DNA of 6,478 bases from Ilumatobacteraceae bacterium (GTDB taxonomy: Bacteria > Actinomycetota > Acidimicrobiia > Acidimicrobiales > Ilumatobacteraceae). Where the stretch lies: assembly GCA_016650435.1 (NCBI GenBank), contig JAENVT010000028.1, positions 1 to 6,478 on the forward strand, given 5' to 3'. The position numbers and the translations under genes are program-made. Numbering within the stretch: the first letter of the stretch is position 1; each line of letters starts with the position of its first letter. Below the pieces are notes generated by a model. The model made no database searches. It saw only the letters and a list, made by a program, of their open reading frames with translations, and was not told where the DNA came from. Shown piece after piece: positions 1 to 5,430 of this stretch.

Positions 1-93
1 GAGGTTGCCGAATTCATCCAGCCACACCCCAGCCTCACGGAGCTGTTCGGTGAAACCGTATTGTCGCTCACGGGCCGCAGCCTGAACGCCTGA
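1..93 (+). CDS. lpdA: Dihydrolipoamide dehydrogenase (E3), C-terminal end only
   Basis: This is the last 30 codons and TGA stop of a gene that begins upstream of the window. The peptide contains QPHPSLTELFGE, which matches the C-terminal dimer-interface motif of dihydrolipoamide dehydrogenases (typically HxHPTxxE). The His and Glu of the catalytic dyad are visible at fragment residues 9 and 14 with the family's five-residue spacing. The His usually found two positions before the dyad His is Gln here. E3 is an FAD enzyme that reoxidises the dihydrolipoyl arm of E2 with NAD+. The gene ends 24 bases before the E2 gene on the same strand, which fits an E3-E2 operon. Only the tail is visible, so the call rests on this motif, the reading frame and the context. 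Confidence 0.72.
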   Translation, partial: EVAEFIQPHPSLTELFGETVLSLTGRSLNA

Positions 94-117
94 CCGATCG
101 AAGAGAGAGACCACACC

Positions 118-1641
118 ATGGCCGATGTCACGTTGCCACAACTTGGTGAAACCGTCACTGAGGGCACGATTACCCGCTGGTTCAAGAAGGTCGGCGACAG
201 CGTGGCCGCCGATGAACCGCTTTTCGAGGTCAGCACCGACAAGGTCGACACCGAGGTGCCGTCACCCATCGCCGGTACCGTCACCGAGATCCGCGTTCAA
301 GAGGGCGACACGGTGCCGGTCGGTGCCGTGATCGCTGTCGTTGGTGAGGCTGCGGGCGCGTCGTCCGCTCCCGCTGAGGCCGCGTCGTCCGCTCCCGCTG
401 AGGCCGCGCCGGCCGAAGCGGCGCCGGCCGAAGCGGCGCCTGCCGAAGCGGCGCCTGCCGAGGCCGCGCCCGTCGAAGCCGAACCTGCTGCGCCGACGTT
501 GCCGCCGAAGACGCCTGCCGAACCTGCTGCACAGCAACCCGCCGCCGCACCCGAGCCTGCGGCGCCGGCACCCGCCGCGGCAGCACCCGCACCGCCGCAG
601 CCGGCGGAAGCCGCCCCTGCCACCCCGGAGGGAGCAGCAGAGCCCTCCGACAATCGCCTGTTGTCGCCGGTCGTTCGTCGACTCGTTGCCGAGCACAACA
701 TCAATGTCGATCTCATCAAGGGCACGGGTCCTGGCGGGCGGATCACGCGCGACGACGTGCTCGACTACATCGACAAGGCCACTCAGCCACCGCAGCCAAG
801 CGCCGCCGCGCCAGCGGCAGCCGCACCTGCGCCGCCAGCAGCAGCACCGGCGGCGAGCCCACCCGCCGCACCGGCCGCCGCCAGCACACCGGCACCAGCC
901 CCAGCCCGTCCGGCAGTCGCACCGGGCGAGCGTGACTCGACGGTCAAGCTGTCGAAGATCCGCAAGCTCACCGGCAGCCACATGTTGATGAGCAAGGGCG
1001 TCAGCCCGCATGCCTTCAGCGTCGTCGAGGTCGACTTTGCCAACGTCGACGTCACCCGCAACGAGGTCAAGGCGGAGTGGAAAGCGTCAGAGGGTTTCGG
1101 GCTCACGTATCTTCCATTCATCACGCGAGCTGTTGTCGAGGCGCTGGAGGAGTTCCCGCATCTCAACGCCAGCGTCTCCGAAGACGACTTGATCGTGCAC
1201 AACTTCATCGACATCGGAATCGCCGTCGACCTCGACTACCAGGGATTGCTCGTGCCCGTGGTTCGCGCTGCCGAGACCAAGCGCTTGAGGGCGATCGCTC
1301 GTGAGATCAACGACCTTGCCGGGCGCGCACGCAGCCGCAAGCTGAGCCCCGACGAGATCAGCGGAGGCACCTTCACGATCTCCAACAACGGTTCTGCCGG
1401 CAGTGTGTTGACGATGCCGATCATCAACCAGCCGCAGGTCGCGATCCTGTCGACCGATGCGATCATCCGCAAACCCGTAGTCGTGCGCACGTCCGATGGT
1501 GGCGAGGGCATTGGGATCCATCCCGTCGGCAATCTGGCCATGGCTTGGGATCACCGGGCATTCGACGGCGCCTACGCGGCCGAGTTCCTCGTGAAGATCA
1601 AGCAGGTGCTCGAGACCCGCGATTGGTCCGCCGAGTTGTGA
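118..1641 (+). CDS. sucB: Dihydrolipoamide acyltransferase, E2 of a 2-oxoacid dehydrogenase complex
   Basis: E2 core enzyme, 507 aa. It transfers the acyl group from E1 through a swinging lipoyl arm to CoA. Domains in order: a lipoyl domain (residues 1-77) with the modified lysine K42 in STDKVDTE; an Ala/Pro/Glu linker (78-176); an E1/E3-binding domain (about 178-218, with SPVVRRLVAEH and GTGPGGRITRDDV); a second Ala/Pro linker (222-270); and a catalytic domain (about 272-507) with the active-site motif DHRAFDG, in which His479 and Asp483 are the expected catalytic residues. The ATG follows a purine-rich stretch (101-110) that may serve as a ribosome-binding site. There is one lipoyl domain, whereas M. 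tuberculosis DlaT has two. The N-terminus closely resembles actinobacterial SucB/DlaT, and the downstream lipB-lipA matches the mycobacterial order. Sequence alone does not settle whether the substrate is pyruvate, 2-oxoglutarate or branched-chain acids. Confidence 0.92.
   Translation: MADVTLPQLGETVTEGTITRWFKKVGDSVAADEPLFEVSTDKVDTEVPSPIAGTVTEIRVQEGDTVPVGAVIAVVGEAAGASSAPAEAASSAPAEAAPAEAAPAEAAPAEAAPAEAAPVEAEPAAPTLPPKTPAEPAAQQPAAAPEPAAPAPAAAAPAPPQPAEAAPATPEGAAEPSDNRLLSPVVRRLVAEHNINVDLIKGTGPGGRITRDDVLDYIDKATQPPQPSAAAPAAAAPAPPAAAPAASPPAAPAAASTPAPAPARPAVAPGERDSTVKLSKIRKLTGSHMLMSKGVSPHAFSVVEVDFANVDVTRNEVKAEWKASEGFGLTYLPFITRAVVEALEEFPHLNASVSEDDLIVHNFIDIGIAVDLDYQGLLVPVVRAAETKRLRAIAREINDLAGRARSRKLSPDEISGGTFTISNNGSAGSVLTMPIINQPQVAILSTDAIIRKPVVVRTSDGGEGIGIHPVGNLAMAWDHRAFDGAYAAEFLVKIKQVLETRDWSAEL
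358..480 (+). repeat. Tandem repeats coding for the E2 interdomain linker
   Basis: Two perfect adjacent 24-base copies (358-381 and 382-405, each encoding ASSAPAEA) are followed by five 15-base units (406-420, 421-435, 436-450, 451-465, 466-480), each encoding an APAEA-like pentapeptide. The first two 15-base units are identical and the rest differ by one to a few bases. The array lies in the flexible linker just after the lipoyl domain. The near-identity at DNA level, beyond what protein sequence requires, suggests recent expansion by slippage. Confidence 0.85.
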
Positions 1642-1642
1642 C

Positions 1643-3280
1643 ATGACACTGCGGGTTCGCTGGCTCGGCAGGGTTCCGTACCGCGAGGCGCTCGCGGTGC
1701 AACAGGCGTTGTTCACCAACGGAGTCGAGGATCATCTGCTGCTGCTGGAGCATCCGCATGTGTTCACGCATGGACCGCGCGCCGACCTTGCCGTCAACGT
1801 GCTCGTCGACCCGCAGTCTGTCGGTGCCGAACTGGTATCGGTGAAACGTGGCGGCGACGTGACCTATCACGGACCTGGCCAACTCGTCGGGTACCCCATC
1901 GTCAACGTGTCGAACTCCATCGGCGCAGCTGACCACGTCGGCGCGATCCAGCGGATGATCGTCGCCAGCCTCACCGAACTTGGTGTCGCCGATGTCGGTT
2001 GTCTCGACGCCTATCCCGGGGTGTGGGTCGGCGTCGGTGGACCCAATCCTCGCAAGATCTGCGCCATCGGCGTGCGTCTTGCGAATGGTCGCACGATGCA
2101 TGGTTTCGCACTCAACGTCGCCCCCGACATGCGTTACATGCGTCAGTACATCGTGCCGTGCGGGATACCCGACAAGCCGGTCACGTCACTGCTCGAGGAG
2201 GGCATCGACGTTTCGCTCGAGCAGGTCGCCGACGTTGTCGCCCGCAAGGCCGCAACGGTGTGGGGCGGCGGCTCGATGGAACGGCAAGACGTTGCCTGGA
2301 AGCATCGGCCCGACGATCTCTCGGCATTTTCACGCGGTCAGGGCCCAGGTGCCGTCGTGCGCCGCTTGGCGCAGGTCGGTGTCTCCGACGGCCTGGCGAT
2401 CTCGTCGCGCAAGCCCGATTGGCTGCGTCCGAAGGTGGTGCACGGTCCCGAGGTGATATCGCTGAAGAAGACCATGCGCGAACTCGGTCTCGTCACCGTG
2501 TGCGAAGAGGCCGGCTGTCCCAACCTCAGTGACTGCTGGGCCGACGGCACTGCCACCTTCATGGTCTTGGGCGAGAGTTGCACGCGCGCCTGCGGCTTCT
2601 GTCTTGTCGATACGAGCAAGCCGCTGCCTCCATCGACCGACGAACCCGGTCGAGTAGCCGAAGCGATCGCCCGCATGGGTCTGGCCCACGCGGTACTGAC
2701 GATGGTGGCGCGCGACGACCTTGCCGATGGCGGTATGGCCCACGTGGCGCGCTGCGTCGAGGCAATTCGCGAGCGATGCCCCGAGGCGCGCATCGAGACG
2801 TTGATCTCGGACGCGAAGGGCGATGTGGACTCGCTTGCCCTGCTGTTCGACGTTCGCCCCGACGTGTTGAATCACAACATCGAGACAGTTGCCCGGCTGC
2901 AGCGCGCGGTACGACCGTCGGCCGGATACGCGCGCAGCCTGTCGGTCCTCTCGCGTTCGAAGGCAGCCGAGTTGACGACCAAGTCTGGATTGATCGTCGG
3001 GATGGGCGAGACCCCCGACGAGATCGCCGGGTGCCTGGCCGATCTTGCCGGTGTCGGGGTCGACATCGTCACCATCGGCCAATATCTGCGCCCCACCACC
3101 CATCACCTGCCGGTCGCCCGTTGGGTCGAGCCAGCCGAGTTCGCCGACTGGAAGCAACTCGGGCAATCGCTCGGCATCGGTCACGTCGAGGCCAGTCCAT
3201 TGACCCGCAGCAGCTACCACGCTCGCCAAGCCGCCGACGCAGTTTCTATCGGCGACGCTGTGTCGTTGTCGTTCGTGTGA
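1643..3280 (+). CDS. lipB-lipA: Fused octanoyl transferase (LipB) and lipoyl synthase (LipA)
   Basis: A single 545-aa frame carries both steps of de novo lipoate assembly. Residues 1 to about 211 are LipB, which moves octanoate from acyl carrier protein onto the lipoyl-domain lysine. It shows R69-G-G, TYHGPGQ (74-80), catalytic Lys138 in RKICAIGVR and acyl-accepting Cys173 in IVPCGI. A linker of about 40 residues follows. From about residue 254 to 545 it is LipA, the radical-SAM enzyme that inserts two sulfurs. Its auxiliary-cluster motif CEEAGCPNLSDC gives C287, C292 and C298; the radical-SAM motif CTRACGFC gives C313, C317 and C320; a GMGET segment lies near 453 and the C-terminal RSSYHA motif at 522-527. 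Both halves have full family length and no key residue is missing. The ATG lies one base after the E2 stop without an evident ribosome-binding site, so translational coupling is likely. LipB and LipA are separate proteins in E. coli and M. tuberculosis. Confidence 0.93.
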   Translation: MTLRVRWLGRVPYREALAVQQALFTNGVEDHLLLLEHPHVFTHGPRADLAVNVLVDPQSVGAELVSVKRGGDVTYHGPGQLVGYPIVNVSNSIGAADHVGAIQRMIVASLTELGVADVGCLDAYPGVWVGVGGPNPRKICAIGVRLANGRTMHGFALNVAPDMRYMRQYIVPCGIPDKPVTSLLEEGIDVSLEQVADVVARKAATVWGGGSMERQDVAWKHRPDDLSAFSRGQGPGAVVRRLAQVGVSDGLAISSRKPDWLRPKVVHGPEVISLKKTMRELGLVTVCEEAGCPNLSDCWADGTATFMVLGESCTRACGFCLVDTSKPLPPSTDEPGRVAEAIARMGLAHAVLTMVARDDLADGGMAHVARCVEAIRERCPEARIETLISDAKGDVDSLALLFDVRPDVLNHNIETVARLQRAVRPSAGYARSLSVLSRSKAAELTTKSGLIVGMGETPDEIAGCLADLAGVGVDIVTIGQYLRPTTHHLPVARWVEPAEFADWKQLGQSLGIGHVEASPLTRSSYHARQAADAVSIGDAVSLSFV

Positions 3281-3310
3281 GCCAGCACCCTGAGTAAGAA
3301 TGGACTCTCT

Positions 3311-4432
3311 ATGAGCGCATCTTCGTCGACAGCCACATACGTCGATCGCATCGCCCGGGCGCGCACTCGAATGCGCCAGGCCGACATCGACGTACTGCTG
3401 GTGTCAGTCGGTCGCGACCTGCCGTACCTGTCGGGATACGAGGCGATGCCGTTAGAACGATTGACGATGCTCGTGGTGCCCAAGGATGGTGACGTCACGT
3501 TGGTCGTGCCGCGGATGGAGGCACCGCGCGTTGTCGATCGGCCCGAAGTGTTCACGCTGCTGCCGTGGAATGAAACCGACGATCCGATCGCCGTGGTCGC
3601 GGGCCTGGTTGGCAGGCCGACGACGGCGGCAATCGGCGACACGATGTGGGCACGTTTCCTGGTCGACTTGCTGAAGCAATGGCCGTCGACGACGACTCGG
3701 TATGTGCGCTCGATCGAGGTCATGAACGCGTTGCGGATGCGCAAGGACGCCACGGAGATCGCCGCGTTGGCCGCCGCTGGCGCTGCGGTCGATCGCATCG
3801 CCACGGATCTGCAGGCGGGTCACATTCCACTTGCCGGTCGCACCGAGGCCGAGGTCAGCGCCGACCTGGGCGCGCGGATCCTGGCCGAGGGCCATCAACG
3901 CGTCAACTTCGCGATTGTTGCGGCTGGGGAGAATGCGGCATCGCCTCACCATCACGCCAGCGATCGTGTGATCAAAGATGGCGAGATCGTGCTCTGCGAC
4001 TTCGGGGGCACGATGGATGGCTACTGCAGTGACATCACCCGTTGCGTGTTCCTGGGCGATCCGCCGGCCGAGGTCGCCGAGGCCTACGCGGTGCTGCACG
4101 AGGCGCAACGCGCCGCGGTATTGGCCGGCATTGTCGGCACGCCGTGCGAGGAAGTCGATCGGGTTGCCCGTCGCATCATCACTGCCGCCGGCTACGGCGA
4201 CTACTTCATGCATCGCACCGGTCACGGCATCGGCATGGAGGAGCACGAGGATCCCTACATGGTCGAGGGCAACAGCTTGCCGCTCGAGCCCGGTCACGCA
4301 TTCAGTGTCGAGCCCGGCATCTACCTGCCCGGGCGTTGGGGCATGCGTCTCGAAGACATCGTCGTGGCCACCGATGTCGGTCCACTCGCAGTGAACGACG
4401 CCAACCACGGGTTGATCAGCGTCGACGCCTGA
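3311..4432 (+). CDS. M24-family metallopeptidase, Xaa-Pro peptidase-like
   Basis: Protein of 373 aa with the creatinase/prolidase two-domain layout. The N-terminal creatinase-like domain covers about residues 1-135 and the pita-bread catalytic domain about 140-373. All five ligands of the dinuclear metal site are present: Asp230 (CDFGG), Asp241 (CSDITR), His305 (TGHGIG), Glu334 (SVEPGIY) and Glu348 (RLEDIV). A His triplet (SPHHHASD) lies where substrate-binding histidines occur in the family. Such enzymes usually remove residues next to proline from short peptides in the cytoplasm, and no signal peptide is visible. The length fits bacterial PepQ/YpdF-type enzymes. Exact specificity (Xaa-Pro dipeptidase, aminopeptidase or another M24 activity) cannot be read from sequence. 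It starts 30 bases after lipB-lipA and may be co-transcribed, but nothing links it functionally to lipoate. An upstream ATG at 3300 is out of frame and closes after four codons, which supports 3311. Confidence 0.9.
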   Translation: MSASSSTATYVDRIARARTRMRQADIDVLLVSVGRDLPYLSGYEAMPLERLTMLVVPKDGDVTLVVPRMEAPRVVDRPEVFTLLPWNETDDPIAVVAGLVGRPTTAAIGDTMWARFLVDLLKQWPSTTTRYVRSIEVMNALRMRKDATEIAALAAAGAAVDRIATDLQAGHIPLAGRTEAEVSADLGARILAEGHQRVNFAIVAAGENAASPHHHASDRVIKDGEIVLCDFGGTMDGYCSDITRCVFLGDPPAEVAEAYAVLHEAQRAAVLAGIVGTPCEEVDRVARRIITAAGYGDYFMHRTGHGIGMEEHEDPYMVEGNSLPLEPGHAFSVEPGIYLPGRWGMRLEDIVVATDVGPLAVNDANHGLISVDA

Positions 4433-4437
4433 AGTCC

Positions 4438-5070
4438 CTAGGCGCCTGTTGTCGCGAACAGCGACTCGTCGAGCGCCGGCGTGTACTGCGTGAGCTCGAT
4501 TTTCACCGCGCCGTCGTCGAGACGGGCCAGCGGCCCATTGGTCAACGCACAGAACACAGACACTCCGCCACTTACCGGTACATCGACGCACGTCGCTGAT
4601 TGGCCGGCGATCTGCTCTGTGTGCGCGATCGTCGAACCGATGCGAGCGACGGCGCTGCGGCGCAACCGTTTGGCGGAATCCGCTGCGTAGAAATCTGGCG
4701 TGATCTGGGTGTCGCTGATCCGAGCGGATTCAATGATCGACGAGCACGGATCGGTCTTGTCGAGGATGCAGGTTTGCGGCGCCCCATTGGAGGTGATGAA
4801 CCGAACGTTGCCGACGGTCACCGATCGGCGGCCCGCCGCCACCGAAACACTGGCCGGACGAGTGATGTCGCCGAACTTGGTCAACACTGTGTAGTCGACC
4901 GTGTACGGACCGTCGTTGAGCGCGTCGAGTTGGGCCAGCACGTCGTCGGTCGCTGCGTCACCACTCGATGACCCTGGCGGAAACGGCTCTGCGGTGTAGC
5001 TCGGGCGGGGGCCTGTGAAGCACCCAGTCAGCAAGAGAAGCAGGGCCAACGTTGCCCGGCGGTGTCGCAT
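4438..5070 (-). CDS. Secreted lipoprotein of unknown function
   Basis: With the start placed at 5070 the product is 210 aa. It opens with a basic N-region (MRHRR), a hydrophobic core and the lipobox LLTGC, whose Cys17 would be lipidated and become the mature N-terminus. A Ser/Pro/Gly-rich spacer follows to about residue 40. The rest is rich in alternating hydrophobic and polar residues, suggesting beta structure, and has four further cysteines (in PQTC, DPC, SATC and VFC) that could form two disulfides outside the membrane. The C-terminal part (LARLDDGAVKIELTQY) resembles a segment I associate with uncharacterised actinobacterial lipoproteins. Longer frames from 5088 or 5184 exist. They would put up to 38 residues, some coded by the intergenic hairpin, ahead of a normal signal peptide, so I prefer 5070. 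Its stop lies 5 bases from the peptidase stop on the other strand. Function is unknown. Confidence 0.8.
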   Translation of the reverse strand: MRHRRATLALLLLLTGCFTGPRPSYTAEPFPPGSSSGDAATDDVLAQLDALNDGPYTVDYTVLTKFGDITRPASVSVAAGRRSVTVGNVRFITSNGAPQTCILDKTDPCSSIIESARISDTQITPDFYAADSAKRLRRSAVARIGSTIAHTEQIAGQSATCVDVPVSGGVSVFCALTNGPLARLDDGAVKIELTQYTPALDESLFATTGA

Positions 5071-5076
5071 CACTTG

Positions 5077-5082
5077 AATGTA
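5077..5082 (-). promoter_or_regulatory. Candidate -10 box for a leaderless lipoprotein transcript
   Basis: Read on the - strand, TACATT fits the actinobacterial -10 pattern TAnnnT and ends 6 bases before the ATG at 5070. That spacing would start transcription at the start codon itself, giving a leaderless mRNA. No ribosome-binding site is seen before this ATG, which agrees. No convincing -35 box is present. The pattern is short and can occur by chance. Confidence 0.4.
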
Positions 5083-5112
5083 GGGCATGGATACAACGCG
5101 GGCCCGGAATAC

Positions 5113-5154
5113 GACGAACCCCCATGGCCGGGACGGTGGCCGTGGGGGTTCGTT
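5113..5154. terminator. Long GC-rich hairpin, terminator-like
   Basis: Left arm 5115-5129 and right arm 5138-5152 pair over 15 bp with a single non-Watson-Crick position (5125 with 5142), and the stem extends to 5114/5153 and, by a G-T pair, 5113/5154. The loop is 8 bases. The shape, with a run of five C facing five G, is like actinobacterial terminators that lack a strong U-tract. The bases after it on the + strand (TTATT) are mildly T-rich. The odd position would be a G-U wobble in RNA from the + strand but an A-C mismatch from the - strand, slightly favouring the + strand. Its place between the starts of two divergent genes is odd for a terminator. Confidence 0.5.
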
Positions 5155-5161
5155 ATTGGAG

Positions 5162-5262
5162 CTCTCCGGCGGCGCTGGTATCACGCGGCGGGCGCTGGGC
5201 TCCGTCGATTTGCGGGACGGGTGCGAATCGACGAAGTTTGGGAACCTACGCCTACCGGAGAG
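5162..5262 (-). ncRNA. Candidate structured RNA element (two nested helices)
   Basis: An outer helix pairs 5162-5169 with 5255-5262 (8 bp, no mismatch) and continues through a small bulge into 5171-5174 with 5249-5252 and 5177-5179 with 5244-5246. Inside it an 11-position helix pairs 5200-5210 with 5226-5236 around a 15-base loop. Two positions that are C-A mismatches on the + strand (5202/5234 and 5175/5248) become G-U pairs in RNA from the - strand, so the - orientation folds better. A possible -10 box (TACAAT, 5313-5308 on the - strand) lies upstream of it without a good -35. I could not match it to a riboswitch or RNA class I know. It may be a 5' leader, an independent small RNA, or chance pairing in GC-rich DNA. 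Confidence 0.28.
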
Positions 5263-5281
5263 ACTTCAATCGTGAACGTGC

Positions 5282-5291
5282 TCTCGCGAGA
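5282..5291. promoter_or_regulatory. 10-bp perfect palindrome, possible operator
   Basis: TCTCGCGAGA reads identically on both strands and lies in the divergent intergenic region, where a dimeric repressor or activator could act on either flanking gene. No second copy was noticed in the window and no regulator gene is present, so this is only a candidate site. Confidence 0.22.
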
Positions 5292-5417
5292 CCGTCCACT
5301 GGGTTCAATTGTACAGAGTTGACACGATGCGGTAATCAAAAGGTTTTGCAACTGGAAAGAATTTCTTGCGATTTGTCACCCGTCTGAGTGACCTCTTTCA
5401 AGACCGGCGCGAATCGT

Positions 5418-5423
5418 TAGCCT
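5418..5423 (+). promoter_or_regulatory. Candidate -10 box for a leaderless membrane-protein transcript
   Basis: TAGCCT fits TAnnnT and ends 7 bases before the GTG at 5431, the spacing expected if transcription starts at or next to the start codon. No ribosome-binding site precedes this GTG. A weak -35 candidate (TTTCAA, 5396-5401) lies 16 bases upstream of it. Confidence 0.38.
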
Positions 5424-5430
5424 GCGCGGC

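Larger units (their letters stand above)
5071..5430. other. Divergent intergenic region with dense secondary structure
   Basis: This 360-base gap separates the lipoprotein start (- strand) from the membrane protein start (+ strand). I find no convincing gene in it: the frames that cross it have arbitrary composition and no recognisable motifs. It contains the long hairpin at 5113-5154, the two-helix element at 5162-5262, the palindrome at 5282-5291, and an AT-richer stretch from about 5301 to 5400 that stands out against the window. Within that stretch lie an isolated TTGACA (5319-5324) without a matching -10 box, an inverted repeat AAGAA-T-TTCTT (5357-5367), and GTCAC/GTGAC arms (5375-5379 and 5388-5392). 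It probably carries the promoters of both flanking genes. Confidence 0.7.

Noticed and set aside
262..1011. Long - strand open frame inside the E2 gene, rich in Arg, Gly and Cys
   Set aside because: Its composition is the mirror of the Ala/Pro-rich E2 linker codons on the + strand, it has no recognisable domain, and E2 is certain there.
2330..3229. 299-codon - strand open frame opposite the LipA half
   Set aside because: LipA motifs are all on the + strand, and the antisense product shows no domain or sensible composition. It is a by-product of GC-rich codon use.
3291..3310. TAAGAAT before the peptidase start as a leaderless -10 box
   Set aside because: It does not fit TAnnnT with correct spacing, and the gene is more simply read as downstream in the lipB-lipA transcript.
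4426..4465. Two 5-bp hairpins between the convergent peptidase and lipoprotein stops
   Set aside because: The stems CGCCT/AGGCG and GTCGC/GCGAC are too short, and partly coding, to support a terminator call.
3452..4591. 379-codon - strand open frame covering the peptidase and the lipoprotein end
   Set aside because: It overlaps two well-supported genes and shows no family motif.
5138..5160. GGGGGTTCG resembling a tRNA T-arm
   Set aside because: The sequence after it does not give the T-loop consensus, and no acceptor, D or anticodon arms can be drawn. It is the right arm of the long hairpin.
5071..5184. N-terminal extension of the lipoprotein to 5184
   Set aside because: It would put 38 residues, some coded by the hairpin, before a normal signal peptide and lipobox.
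5162..5300. Known riboswitch or RNA classes (glycine, c-di-GMP, c-di-AMP, cobalamin, TPP, SRP RNA, 6S/6C RNA)
   Set aside because: GGAGAG recalls glycine and CTCCGGTAGG (- strand) recalls c-di-GMP riboswitches, but the other conserved core elements of each class are missing.
5052..5387. 111-codon + strand open frame across the intergenic gap
   Set aside because: It starts inside the lipoprotein signal peptide on the other strand, crosses both RNA-like structures, and has arbitrary composition.
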